A stretch of 64,000 nt of DNA from assembly GCF_030272615.1 (NCBI RefSeq), contig NC_081412.1:689388083-689452082 (forward strand), read 5' to 3'. This stretch comes from Cryptomeria japonica. Lineage: Eukaryota; Streptophyta; Pinopsida; Cupressales; Cupressaceae. A program made the position numbers and the translations under genes. Shown here one piece after another: positions 33,661 to 45,738 of the stretch; the stretch's first letter is position 1, and each line of letters starts with the position of its first letter. Below the pieces are notes generated by a model. It was given only the letters and a program-made list of their open reading frames with translations. It had not been told where the DNA came from and did no database searches.

Positions 33661-35340
33661 TGCTAGGATTGGATCCAGAGCTTATTATGCATCACTTAAA
33701 TGTCAGTTGAGGAGCCAAACTAGTCAAACAAAAATTAAGGAAGATGCATCCACATATCACTCTCCTGTTTAAAGAAGAACTAAAGAAATTACTGGATGTA
33801 GGATTCATCAGACCTGTAGCATATCCTTAATGGGTATCAAACATTGTTCCTATTTCAAAACCAGACAAAATTATCAGAGTATGCATAGAATTTAGAGATC
33901 TTAATAATGGATGTCCAAAGGATGACTTTCCTTTGCCTAAAATTAACATCATTGTAGATTTAACGACTAGACTCTCCATGTTTTCTCTAATGGATGTTTT
34001 CTTTGGATACAATCAGATTAAAATAGAACCTAAAGATCAAGAAAAGATAGCTTTCACATATCCGTGGGGTACGTTTTACCAGAACGTCATGCCTTTTAGA
34101 CTAAAGAACACAGGTGCCACATATTAGAGAGCTATGAAAATGATATTCGATGACATGATGCATACAATCATGGAAGACTATGTGGATGACATCTTGGCCA
34201 AATCATACAATAGAGAAGAACATATAGAGATACTAGAAAAGATCTTTGAGCAGTTAGAACAGTACAAGCTACAGCTAAATCCAGAGAAATGTGTCTTTGG
34301 TGTCACTTCAAGAAAGCTATTAGGATACATTGCTTCAGCTAGAGGTATCGAAGTAGATCCAGCTAAGGTCAAAGCAATCAAGGAAATGGCATCTCCCAAG
34401 AATATAAGTCAACTCAGATCACTCCAAGGAAGACTCTACTCAATCAAAAGATTTATTGCTCAACTAGTAGATAAATGTCAACCATTTACTCATCTATTGC
34501 ATAAAAATGTTCATTTCAAGTGGGACCATCAATGTGAGGACGCATTCAACAACATTAAGGCATATCTCATGCAACCACCCATTCTAATGTCACCAATTCC
34601 AAGAAAGTTGTTATTACTCTATGTTTCGACCACTGAAGTATCATTAGGATTTCTGCTTGCACAATAGGATAATGAAGGAAAAGAGTGGGCCATCTAATAC
34701 ATCAGCAGAACACTAGTGGGATACGAGCTCAACTATTCCCCAATAGAAAAAGCATTCTTGGTGGTAGTTTTTGCTTCTCAAAAATTAAGACACTATCTAC
34801 TATCTCACTTCATCAAGTTGATAGCTAAAATTGATCCATTGAAGTATTTGCTCAGTAAGGCAACATTAACAGGACGGCTAGCAAAATGGATCATGATTCT
34901 AAGTGAGATTGATATTGAGTATGTAGAGAGAAAAGTTATCAAGGGACAAGTCATTGCAGACCAACTAGCTGAGGCACCGCTTCAAGATGATCATCCTTTG
35001 CAAATTGAATTTCCCGATGCTAATATCCTAACAGTCACCACAAAAACATGGCAATTATACTTTGAAGGTTCATATACACAGCATGGATCAGGAGTAGGTA
35101 TTCTATTCATCAAACCACAAGGTCATACAATTCTGAAAGCATACAAATTAAGCTTCCCATGCACCAACAATACAGAAAAATATGAAGCTTTGGTTACAGG
35201 TATCAAAATGGTTGTACAATGGAACATTACACAACTTCAAGTCTTTGGAGACTCTTAGCTCGTCATCAATCAAATTAATGACAATTACCAAACAAAGAAT
35301 GACAAATTAATGCCTTACAAAAAGATGGTAGATGATTTCA
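33661..35340 (+). pseudogene. Element E RT and two RNase H domains
   Basis: Reverse transcriptase copies element RNA into DNA: motifs RVCIEFRDLNNGCPKDDFPLP near 33875, FSLMDVFFGYNQIK near 33980, and the catalytic YVDDIL at 34179-34196. The first RNase H follows (ILYVS-type start near 34615, YELNYSPIEKAFLVVVFA near 34722). A second, archaeal-type RNase H lies near 35045-35300 (TWQLYFEGSYTQHGSG; NNTEKYEAL; VFGDS). The family has YFDGS and AEYEAL there, so the first two catalytic positions are changed. Frame is kept from 31305 to about 35258; stops include 33837, 34125, 34665 and 34695. Confidence 0.88.
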
Positions 35341-36798
35341 AGAAGTATTTGTAGAAATAACTTTTGAGCAAATTCCAAGGAATGACAACAAAGCAGCAAA
35401 TGCCATGGCAACACTTGCTTCTCTACTTCAGACATAGGAAAATCAAGAGCGTTATAAATTCCTAGTGGAAGAGTTGTTTTACCCCACTCATAATTATCCT
35501 AGTTCCCAAACTATTTGTCACCTTGTTGGGCATGATTCCTCCCACTATGACCAAACTTACACATACTGCAAATGTAACACCCTACCTCCTGATTTATCAA
35601 AGAACCAAAAGAGAAATTTTATTCGCCAATCCTCCCATTTTACTCTTGTCATGGATACCCTATTTAAACGAGGTCTAAACGTTACTCTTTTAAGATGTCT
35701 CGAATAGGAAGAATCTGAGAAGGCCTTACATGAATTCCATAACAACATTTGTGGCACTCATTCAAGTGGTCTTACCCTTTCAAAAAAACTCATACGCTTG
35801 GGCTATTATTGGCCAACTATGGAACAAGATTCTTTTCAGATAGCTAGAACATGCAAATAATGTTAGATCCATGGGAATTTGATTCATGCACCAGCACAAG
35901 AACTTCATGCTTTGGCAACATCTTGGCCTTTCTACCAATGGGGTCTTGATCTAGTAGGAAAGATAAATCCTTTTTCATCCAATGGTCACAAATTTATCCT
36001 TGTAGCTACAGAAAATTTCACAAAATATATTGAAGTAGTACCTCTCACAAATATCATAGGAAAACAAATTGTTGCATTTATATTGAACTACATCATTTGT
36101 TGCTATGGAATACCCATGACCATTATCGCTAATAATGGGAGACCATTCAAGAATCAAGATGTACAAGAACTATGTGAGAAATTCAAGATCCAGCATAGAT
36201 TTTCCACACCCTTTTATCCACAAGGGAATGGGAAAGCAAAAGCATCAAACAAAACTATTTTGAAAATCCTCAAAAAGATAGTGAATGATGCTGGCAGAGA
36301 TTGGAATATTCAATTGAACCCTGCTCTATGGGCCTACCATAATAGTATCCGCACACCAATAGGTGCCACACCTTTCTCTCTTTTTTATGGATCAAAAGCA
36401 ATACTGCCAATAGAAGTAGAAATATCTTCTCTACGAGTATCATTAAAAGGTCTTATCCTAGATGAAGAACAATGAGTATCTAGATTACAGGAGTTAGAAT
36501 TGATCCATGAACAAAGACAAAATGCATTTGATCATTTAAAGGTATATCAGCAAAGAATGTGTCGAAGTTATAATCACAAGGTCAAACCATGAGTCTTTCA
36601 AGTTGGGGAACTAGTATTAAAGGAAAATCCATGAAACTAGTTAGATCGAGAAAAGAAAGGAAATTTGAATCAAACTGGTTAGGTCCATTTGTGGTCACAA
36701 TAGTATTTGGGTCAAAAGCATATCAGCTATCAACACAAGATGGGGATCAACTCAAGAAACCCATCAATAGCATGCATCTGAAGAAGTTTTATGTCTAA
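35341..36798 (+). pseudogene. Element E integrase
   Basis: After a frameshift near 35350 the integrase catalytic core reads clearly from 35879. The first aspartate is kept (WGLDLVG, 35948). The second is asparagine (ANNGRPF, codon 36131), and the glutamate is lysine (NGKAKASNK, codon 36239), so it could not catalyse integration. The C-terminal part has another frame change near 36480-36590, then FESNWLGPFVV (GPF/Y motif, near 36665) and INSMHLKKFYV before the stop at 36796. Confidence 0.88.
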
Positions 36799-36922
36799 AA
36801 AAGCAGAAAATCCAAAAATAGTGAAAAAGCAGAAAATCAAAAAACAGTGAAAAAGCAGAAAAATACAAAAACAGTGAAAAAGTAGAAAATACAAAAACAG
36901 TGAAAAACAATGAAAAAATAAA
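36797..36922 (+). repeat. 26-27 bp tandem array after element E pol
   Basis: Four to five units of the form AAAAAGCAGAAAATAC followed by AAAAACAGTG lie just downstream of the pol stop. Tandem arrays in this position are known from Tat/Ogre elements. The minus-strand frame 36730-36975 is chance. Confidence 0.88.
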
Positions 36923-38530
36923 AAAATCAAATATGAGAAAAAGTGCAATAAAAACAGATGGTGAAAACCTGGCAAATAGGCGCTATCTGTCAGCTAGCTC
37001 TTCCATCTATTGGTTCATGCATTCTTCCACTTGCATTCTTTTCCTTCAGCTTGTTCATATCCATCATAAATCCTTTGTACATACATAGGAATCCCAAGTG
37101 ATTTCTTGTCATGGTTTGGATCATTGAATATATCATAATAAAGTTTGTTTTAAGACTGGGAGCAAAATCCTGAACCAGTTGGGAACAAAAAGTTTTGATC
37201 ATTTTGAGCTTAATCAAACAGGTAGAACAACAATTAGACAACATTGGTCAAGCGAAAAAATGAGACACATCGAGCGTTGAACATAAGATCACATTGTCAA
37301 CCATTAACTATCACATATCAATCTAAACATGACAAAACACATATCAATGGATAATATATCTTGACTCGTGATTTTAACACTTTGGCAATAATGGTTCAAC
37401 TATTTTATTTGGATTTTCGCTATCATGATTTTTGAGTAACTCCATGATGTCTTTGACTAGAGGAACAAGGAAGTAACATGATATTTTTCATGTCTACTGT
37501 CTGTAAATTAATCATTAATATGCACAAATTTGTCTCAGGACATGATCATCAAAGTATCATAGAAGACATTTCGGACTTGCATATATGAATGGTTAATACT
37601 ACGTGTTTTATGCAAGCAACACTCAGGTCATCTTGGTTCAATTATACCTTGATGCTTGTGCTAACTTGCAATATCAAAACTGAGGAAAGTAGTGCTCAGG
37701 TCATCATGGTTCAATTATACCATTGATTTTTGTACTCACTTCCCATAATTTAAAGGCTCAATGATGAAACAAAGCAATGACTCCATGACTGGTCTGATCA
37801 CTGCATTGCATTTCATTTTTGCAATTGCATTTGCATGATTGGTCCGATGACTAGTTTAATAATATAGAACTTGCATTATCCCCACATGAATAACTAATTA
37901 CTCACACACAAGGCTATGCATAACAATATATACTATCACCTCAATCATAAATCATCAGTCCAACTAGGACCACAAAAGAACCCAACAAGACAACTAAGGC
38001 TTAAACACTAAAACTGGCAAGACACCAACTAATCCTAGAATGTGATAAGACCTTAAGCCATCTACGATCAAATGATCATTGGGATTAGAGACACACTCAG
38101 ACCTATGAAACTAGGTGGAGTCGATGTCTAGTACTTGCATCTTGTGAAACACCACATGTCTATACAATAACATATACACTTGTATATATTATAGATAATC
38201 AAATAGGTGAAAGAGAGTTGCAACATCACACCTTGCTCATAAATGAGTTGTATAACATTGTTCCTTTCATGTACATAGTAGTAATGCCATCATGGAAACC
38301 ACAACATCATCAATAACCTCAACATATCAAATATGAGCATGAAGTAGGGTTAGCACATATATCATCATCCACATAAAATCATAATGTATCAATTATCAAC
38401 ATGAAATGTCTAGCACAAGATAAATCATTATAAGAAATAAACATGAACCACATGTCCTAAGTAGCTAAATAATCACAAATCTAATCATAAACCTAACTTC
38501 AATAATTAAACCAGAGCATAGAGTCAGCAT
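36923..38530 (+). other. 3' flank of element E, no gene
   Basis: Begins as the element's 3' untranslated part (GTGAAAACCTGGCAAATAGGCGC; a GACTGGGAGCAAAA tract near 37155). It then becomes AT-rich sequence I cannot assign. No match to the E 5' LTR is visible. Confidence 0.5.
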
Positions 38531-39675
38531 TGTTAGGAACCGGGAAGGACAAATGAGAGGGGGGGTGAATCAGTTGTCAATAAATTATAACCCAAAACAA
38601 TTTATTCCAACTTAAAACTTGGTGTTGATACAACAAACTTAATGTCAGTAAAATAGATTAACAGTTTTAGCAGTACCAATATAACTTAATGCATGAAATA
38701 GAAAGAGAAACAACATCCACAACACATGACACAAATATTTTGACGTGGAAACCCTATAAGGGGAAAAACCACGGTGGGAAACCTTACCCACAATCAGATG
38801 ATACTACTGCAGATAGTAAGTGAATACAATAATGGGGTCTGCACATGTAGAAAGGCCAACCACCTAGATCTCACTACTCAGTCACAAAATAGGAGTCACA
38901 CTGACTACAATTGGAAGGTTAAATCCAATAACAATGTACTACTTCAGAATAGCATCTGCAATGCTGGATTCAGTACTGGTTTAAGCTTTGACCATGAGTG
39001 CCAAACACCTTCATAACCTTTCCTTCAACCTTTAGATAATATTTGCGTGATTCGCACAAGGATCTACTTATTTTTTCTCTTCACAATGATCTTCAATATT
39101 CGCACACACTCATAATGTGATCTTCAATAAGATCTTACAATCATTTATACAAAACCTAAGACCTTAACATAAGATCGGCTCCCTAGAGATATTACATTTA
39201 AATCAATTACAAAATAAGTCTTGATACGATACAATATGTTGACCTCAATAAATTTACACAATATCCAATCAATAAACCATTTCCAAAATGTGTCGTACTG
39301 ATCTGGAACATGATATCATGTACCGGTCCATAACCTAGACCTATCTGTTGGTAAAGGAAAATATGTGAACCCGATTAGTCCAATAAGAAAAACACCAAAT
39401 CCAAACATCCAATCCATGTCGTCGACATAACCAAATGATCTTCAGATGATAACAAGTTATCATCACTGTCGATGAATAATATATCCTACCGATGAAGCAT
39501 ATACTGGTGACTGTGCATAAGCCAATAACCATGTCAGGACCACAATGTGTCGATTCAACAATAAACCAATATAACCATAGTGCCAAATCAACAATGTAGA
39601 CCTCTAGAAAGATAAGTGTTTACATCAATGAAAAAACCAATGCAACACATGATGAAGTCATCCATAATACCAACA
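38531..39675 (-). repeat. Element D 3' LTR
   Basis: It begins TGTTAGGAACCGG and ends ATACCAACA on the plus strand. The conserved Copia LTR block is at 38722-38780. Short frames over it (38774-39016, 39341-39586, 39588-39818) have counterparts in the other LTR and are not genes. Confidence 0.95.
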
Positions 39676-39687
39676 ATCTCCCCCTTT
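39676..39687 (-). other. Polypurine tract of element D
   Basis: The minus strand reads AAAGGGGGAGAT, abutting the LTR. Confidence 0.88.
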
Positions 39688-40027
39688 GGCATTGATGGCA
39701 ACACTAGATGGGAAAAACATCTAAGTGCCAAAAACAGAATGCCAGAAGCCAACAATCTCCCAAAATAGATCAATATAAAGTTTTGTACCAAAAAATAGAA
39801 ACCAAAACCAAAATACATCTCTCCTCAAGAATACATCTCTCCCCAAAGTATAACATTTTTCCATAGATATCTCTCCCCCTTTGACATCAAATGCCAAAGT
39901 AGTTAAGAATCAAAATCAAAACATAACATACAGCTAACTACTCCTCCTGAGTAGTATCTCTCCTTCATCAAAGCTGGAAAAGGATGTTTTTGTTAGTCTC
40001 TGTCGTTTTGATGTCAATCTTCATCAT
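39688..40027 (-). other. 3' untranslated part of element D
   Basis: Between the pol stop and the polypurine tract. No coding domain. Confidence 0.7.
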
Positions 40028-41640
40028 TCAAGTCTCTGCCGGTGGGGAAATTACCCCAAGCTGCTCTCTGAGATATTCAAATGTTTCCTTGGGCAAAGGC
40101 TTTGTAAAGATATCTTCAATTTGCTCTTCAGTATTCACATAAACCAATCTTACTTCATTTGCTTCAACATTCTCTTTCAGAAAATTGTACTTAATAGAAA
40201 CATGCTTTTTTTTAGAGTGAAATATCAGATTCTTTGATATATCAATTGCTGCTAAATTATCACAATGAATAATTACCAGTTCTTTGCATGTTACCTTGAT
40301 ATCCTTCAACATTTGTTTGATCCATAATACCCGAGTGCAATTAGTTGCTGCTACAACATATTCTGCTTCTGTTGTAGATAATGATGTACAAGTCTGCTTC
40401 TTACTGATCCTTGAAATTAACCTTCTATCAAGAAAGAATGCACCGCCAGTGGTACTCTTTCTGTCATCTACATCTCCTGCCCAATTAGCATTTGTATATG
40501 CACATAACTCAAAATTGTCATTCTTAGGATACCATAAACCAAGATTTGTTGTGCCTTGTAGGTACCGGAAAATCCTTTTTACTGCACTTTCATGATTTTC
40601 TTTAGGATTTCTTTGAAATCTTGAAGCAATACACACTACATTCATTATATTAGGTCCAGTTTGTGTCAAATACAATAATCCTACAATTATAGATTTGTAC
40701 CTTGTCAGATTTATAGGAGTTGAATCATCCTTTAATGTCAATTTATCTATTGCAGTCATAGGAGTGCTTACCAGTTTGGAGTTTTCCATACCAAATTTCT
40801 TCAAAAGTTCCTTCAAGTATTTTGTTTGACATATGAATATACCTTTATTTGTTTGAGAAATATAAAAACCTAGAAATTTTTTTGTCTCTCCAATCATAAT
40901 TTCAAATTCTTCCTGCATCTTGTTAGCAAAATCTTTACATAACTCTTCTTCACCTCCAAAAATGATATCATCCACAAATAGTTCAATAACCAAAATATCA
41001 TCATTGGTGATTTTGTAATACAAATTGTTGTTAGCGTTACCTTTTGTGTATCCAAGCTTTAAAAGATATTTATCAAGTCTAGCATACCAAGCTCTGGGAG
41101 CTTGCTTCAATCCATATAAAGTTTTCCTTAACCTGCAAACCATATCCTTAACATTTTTCAATGAAAATCCATCAAGTTGTTCAATGTAAATCCATCAAGT
41201 TGTTCAATGTAAACTTCCTCCTCAAGATCTCCATTCAAAAATGCACATTTTACATCCATCTGATAAACTTTATAGTTCTTATGAGCTACAAATGCAAGAA
41301 ATAGTCTAACTGCTTCAATTCTAGCTACCGGTGCAAAGGTTTCATTATAATCAATTCATTCTTTTTGAGAATAACCTTTACAAACTAATCTTGCTATTTT
41401 CTTGATTACTTCCCCATCCTCATTAAGTTTATTTCTAAATACCCATTTAGTTTCAATTACATTTTTGTCTTTAGGCCGGGGAACTAATGTCCAAGTATTA
41501 TTCTTTTCAATCTGTTCTAATTCTTCTTCCATTGCTTTTATCCAATGTTTATCTTGACATGCTTCAACAATTGATGCTGGTTCAACTTGAGAAATTAAAC
41601 ATACCTCTTCATTTGTCAATCTTCCTATTGTCATAACACC
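40028..41640 (-). pseudogene. Element D reverse transcriptase and RNase H
   Basis: In minus-strand order: RT N-terminal part at 41356-41634 (WIKAMEEELEQIEKNNTW, KWVFRNKLNEDGEVI), a stop at 41356, then [21 protein letters not shown] 23-bp tandem duplication at 41166-41211 shifts the frame. A 377-codon open frame follows (40028-41161) with YGLKQAPRAWYA, the catalytic FVDDIIFGG near 40960, and RNase H (YTNANWAGDVDDRKSTTG, with asparagine where the first catalytic aspartate is expected; EAEYVVA; HCDNLAAI). It ends FTKPLP...PPAET at 40028. Confidence 0.93.
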
Positions 41641-42900
41641 TTGATTCTTATTTCCAATTATCTAATTCTCTGAATGATTCAATCTTACATACTTGGGTTT
41701 ATTCTGATTTCCACCTACAGGTTGTTGTTCTTCAGTCATAGTTGAGTTTTCTGATGATGTCAATGTGACTGGTTCTACATTCTTTGTTAGTGCAATCTGT
41801 GTCAGTTCATTTATAATCATTTCTACTATCAGTTCTACATATCTTGAATCTCCTCTAAAATGTTCATCTATCTTCACAATAGTACTCTCAATGATTTTCT
41901 GCAATCTTTTATTATAACATCTATATGCCTTGCTTCTAGTTGAATAACCAAGAAATATTCCTTCATCACTTCTAGTATCAAATTTTTCAATATACTCATC
42001 TCTCCTAATATAACATTTGCTTCCAAATATTTTGAAATACTTAAGAGTAGGAGTATGACCAAACCATAGTTCATAAGGGCTCTTACCGGTTTCACCTTTG
42101 ATGTGAACTTTGTTGAAAGTATAAACCGTAGTATTCACTGCTTCTCTCCAATACACATGAGTTAGATTTGCTCCCATCATCATGGTTCTTGTTGTATCCA
42201 GTATAGTTTTGTTCTTCCTTTTCACAACTCCATTTTGCTGGGGTGTTCGGGGTGCTGATAGTTGTCTTTTGATTCCATTCCCCTCACAGAATGAATTGAA
42301 TTCCCTAGATGTAAATTCTCCTCCTTGATCTGATCTTAAACATTTGATTTTCTTGCCAGTTTCATTCTCTACCATTGCCTTGTGTATCTTGAATCTTCCA
42401 AAAGCTTTTGATTTCTCCCTGAGAAAAGTAACCCAACACATTCTAGAATAATCATCAATTATTAGCATAAAGTATCTATCACCCTAAAGACTTGTTGTTC
42501 TTGCTGGACCACATAAACCAGTATGAATTAAATTAAGAATATTATTGGATTTCTCATAAATGATCTTAAATGTTGTTATAACTTGCTTTCCTATTTGACA
42601 TTCCTTACATACTAGATTATGAGGTTTCACAATCTTAGGTAAATCCCTTACTGCCTTAGTTGAACTGATCTTTACAATGCAATCAAAATTCACATGATAG
42701 AGTCTTTTATGCCATAACCAACTTTCATCAATATGAGCAATCAAACATGTCTTATCACGGGTATTCAAATGAAAGATATTACCTTGAGTCTAATTACCAG
42801 TTGCAATCTCCAATCTAGTTATGTTCATGATTTTGCATTTTCCATTCTTGAATTGTAATTGAAATCCTTTTTTCACTAGCTAACCAACACTCAAAAGATT
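41641..42900 (-). pseudogene. Element D integrase
   Basis: The GAG-pre-integrase zinc region (SWLWHKRLYHVNFD, CKECQIGK) leads into the core. The first catalytic aspartate is glycine (IHTGLCGP, codon at 42519). A stop follows at about 42481. The second aspartate is kept (LRSDQGGEF, 42330). The glutamate is lysine (NGVVKRKN, codon at 42222). The C-terminal Copia part (YELWFGHTPTLKYFKIFG, GIFLGYSTRSKAYRCYN) is well kept. With two catalytic changes this enzyme would be inactive even without the stop. Confidence 0.92.
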
Positions 42901-44187
42901 ATGCTTTAAACCTTCTACATAATAAACATTGTCAGTATTGTGCTTACCATCCAAAGATATAGTGCCTCTTCCTTTGATTAAACAATGTTTGTCATCTCCA
43001 AATCTTACTAGACCTCCATGAATTTCCTCTAATGATAAGAATTTGCTTTTATCACCAGTCATATGATGCGAGCATCCACTATCAATGATCCATTCATCCT
43101 TTTCTTCAATTTTTGTTGCTAGTGTCTACTCTATCAGTTTGACAATAGGTGTCGGTGGATCTTCTTTTATTGCAACAAAAGCTCATCCACTATCTATTGG
43201 ATCTTCATCTGAATCATCTGTGACACCTTCATCTGCATAGTAAAATGACTTATCTCTATTTTTCTTAAATTTGTATCTCTGATATTCATGGTTACATTTA
43301 TATGTTCTTTTTGCTTCCTCCCTTAGTCTTGCATGTCTATCAGGACACCTAGACACCATATGACCAAATTTATTGCAATTAAAACATTTGAAAGGTGTTT
43401 TACCTTCATACTTACTTCCTGTTGGACCTTTAGGCATCTTCCTTGCAAATAGTGCTTCAAGTTCTTCATTTTCTCTTCTCATATCTTCAAGTTCTTTTGC
43501 ATAAAGTGCTTTCCAATCAGTTTTGTCAGATGATGATGATGCTTTGAAAGCTATATCAGTTTTGACTATAGCAATAGGACCAAACTTTTCAAGCTCAAAT
43601 GTTGAAAGTTTTCCAACCAAAGTATCTCTAGAAACTGATGTATTAGGCATTGTTCTCAACTCATTAATAGCAGTTACTTTCATTTTGTAAGTCGGTGGAA
43701 AAGCTCTTAAAACTTTAGAAACAATTTCATCTTCACTTAAAGATCCTCCACAACATTGTATTCCTAAAACAATTTCGTTAACTCTTTCCACAAATGCGGA
43801 AATTCTTTCATCTTCTTCCATTTTTAAATTTTCATACTTGACCCGGTAACATTCCAATTTTGCAATCTTGACAGTGGTATCTCCTTCATTCAATGTTTCC
43901 AGTTTATCCCAAATAACTTTTGCAGTAGATCTATCTAATAATCCCATGATTTATTGATCTGATAATGCGCTCAGAAGTGCTTCTCTTGCTTTGCAATCAT
44001 TCTCCAAGTCTTCAGCCAATGTCAGTGGATGAAGGTGATTCAGAGTAGGAACAACATAGCCATTCTTTGTAACATCCCATATATCTCTTCCAATGCAGTT
44101 TAGATGTGTTTCTATTCTGATCTTCCATATACCATAGTTAGTTCCATCAAGTTTCAGATTGTCCTTCCTGAAAATATTTGCTGCCAT
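42901..44187 (-). pseudogene. Element D gag and protease
   Basis: Gag starts MAANIFRKDNLKLDGTNYG at 44187 and meets a stop at about 43950 after 78 codons. It then continues in the same frame for 254 codons (MGLLDRSTAKVIWDKLETL). The zinc knuckle CFNCNKFGHMVSRC is intact (C-x2-C-x4-H-x4-C), after a coiled-coil-like E/L-rich stretch. The protease has WIIDSGCSHHM near 43090, then a GLKHNLLSVG segment. Apart from the stops this is the best-kept gag in the window. Confidence 0.92.
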
Positions 44188-44230
44188 AGGATCTCCTCAA
44201 GTTGTTAGGCTTCCACAAAAAGAGGACTAG

Positions 44231-44242
44231 GCTCTGATACCA
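44231..44242 (-). other. Primer-binding site of element D
   Basis: The minus strand reads TGGTATCAGAGC, two bases from the 5' LTR. Confidence 0.93.
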
Positions 44243-44244
44243 AT

Positions 44245-45390
44245 TGTTAGGAATCGGGAAGGACAACTGAGAAGGGGGGATGAATCAGTTGTCAATAAAT
44301 TATAACCCAAAATAATTTATTCCAACTTAAAACTTGGTGTCGGTACAACAAACTTAATATCGGTAAAACAAATTAACAGTTTTAGCAGTGCTAGTATAAC
44401 TTAATGCATGAAATAGAAAGAGAAACAACATCCACAACACATGACATATAGATTTTGACATGAAAACCCTGTAAGGGGAAAAACCACAATGGGAAACCTT
44501 ACCCACAATCCGATGATACTAGTGCAGATAATTAGTGAATACAATAATGGGGTCTGCACATGCATAAAGGCCAACCACCTAGATCTCACTACCCAATCAC
44601 AAAATAGGAGTCACACTGACTACAATTGGATGGTTAAATCCAATAATAATGTACTGCTTTGGAATAGCATCTACAATGTTGGATTCAATACCGGTTTAAG
44701 CTCTGACCATGAGTGCCAAACACCTTCATAACCTTTCCTTCAACCTTCAGATAATATCTACATGATTCACACAAGGATCTACTTATTTTTTCTCTTCACA
44801 ATGATCTTCAATATCCGTACACACTCATAATATGATCTTCAATAAGATCTTACAATCATTTATACAAAACCTTAGACCTTAACATGAGGTCGGCTCCCTA
44901 AAGATATTACATTTAAATCAATTACAAAATAAGTCTTGATGCAATACAATATTTCGGCCTCAATACATTTACACAATTTCCAATCAATAAATCATTTTCA
45001 AAATGTGTTTTGTTGATCTGGAACATGATATCATGTACCGATCCATAACCTAGACCCATCTGTCGGTAAAGGCAAATATGTGAACCCGATTAATCCAATA
45101 AGAAAAACACCAAATCCAAACATCCAATCTAGGTCTTCGACATAACCAAATGATCTCCAGATGACAAAAAGTTATCATCACTATCAGTGAACAATATACC
45201 CTGTCGGTGAAGCATATGTCGGTGACTGTGCATAAGCCAATAACCATGTCGGGACCATAATGTGTCAGTTCAACAATAAACCAATATAACCATAGTGCCA
45301 AATCAACAATATAGACCTCCAGAAAGATAAGTGTTGACATCAATGACAAAACCAATGCAACACATGACGAAGTCATCCATAATACCAACA
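44245..45390 (-). repeat. Element D 5' LTR
   Basis: It matches 38531-39675 throughout with only small indels. Conserved LTR block at 44436-44493. Short frames inside it are mirrored in the other LTR. Confidence 0.95.
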
Positions 45391-45542
45391 AGCATCACCA
45401 AAGTAATCATAATGAATCCACTAATGTGAAAGAGAATATCATTATAAAGAATGAAACAAGAGGCATCAAGAACATGAACAAGTCCATAAGTATCTATCAC
45501 ATCCTATCATAAAGGATGAATCATGGAGGGGCACTACAGTTT

Positions 45543-45738
45543 AATATGAGGTACAACTAATAGGTGCATAGATACTAATACAATAAGCTCATAGGGAAAG
45601 ATGAAGATGGAGATATCAATCATGACTTCTAGTATTGATTATCATATTAAGGATTTTGATTAAGTTTGTATTAGTTTATTTTTCTTGAGAATTACTTTGG
45701 TGATAGTATGGAGTGGACTAACATTATTAAATATGAAA
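45543..45738 (-). repeat. 196-bp direct repeat, right copy (F integrase core)
   Basis: The partner of 20305-20500, with ten substitutions and no gap. On its far side F continues with integrase sequence (HYGILTTITINNGKS), so this is the other edge of the interrupted target. Confidence 0.9.

Larger units (their letters stand above)
24049..36798 (+). mobile_element. Gypsy element E (Tat type), 3' LTR not found
   Basis: A plus-strand Ty3/Gypsy element: 5' LTR, primer site, long repeat-filled leader, gag, protease, reverse transcriptase, RNase H, a second RNase H, integrase. The second RNase H and the order of domains point to the Tat lineage. It is split by a solo Copia LTR at 29782-31304. I find no second LTR downstream, so its 3' end is lost or not recognisable. 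Confidence 0.85.
38531..45390 (-). mobile_element. Copia element D
   Basis: A 6.86-kb minus-strand Copia with 1145- and 1146-bp LTRs, perfect primer site, polypurine tract, gag-pol in order, and exact target duplication AGCAT (38526-38530 and 45391-45395). Over the first 245 bp I count about 21 LTR differences, mostly transitions, so it is not very recent. It belongs to a different family from A and H but shares their LTR block. Confidence 0.96.
20501..45542. other. 25-kb block inserted in Gypsy F integrase
   Basis: A 25,042-bp segment separates the two copies of the 196-bp repeat. Its ends are unrelated to each other: no terminal inverted repeat, no LTR at either edge, no 5-bp duplication. 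It contains the unidentified AT-rich segment 20501-24048, Gypsy E, a solo LTR, and Copia D. F can be read continuously if the block and one repeat copy are set aside. Confidence 0.7.

Noticed and set aside
45396-45542. Remnant of the missing E 3' LTR
   Set aside because: No likeness to 24049-25108 could be seen.
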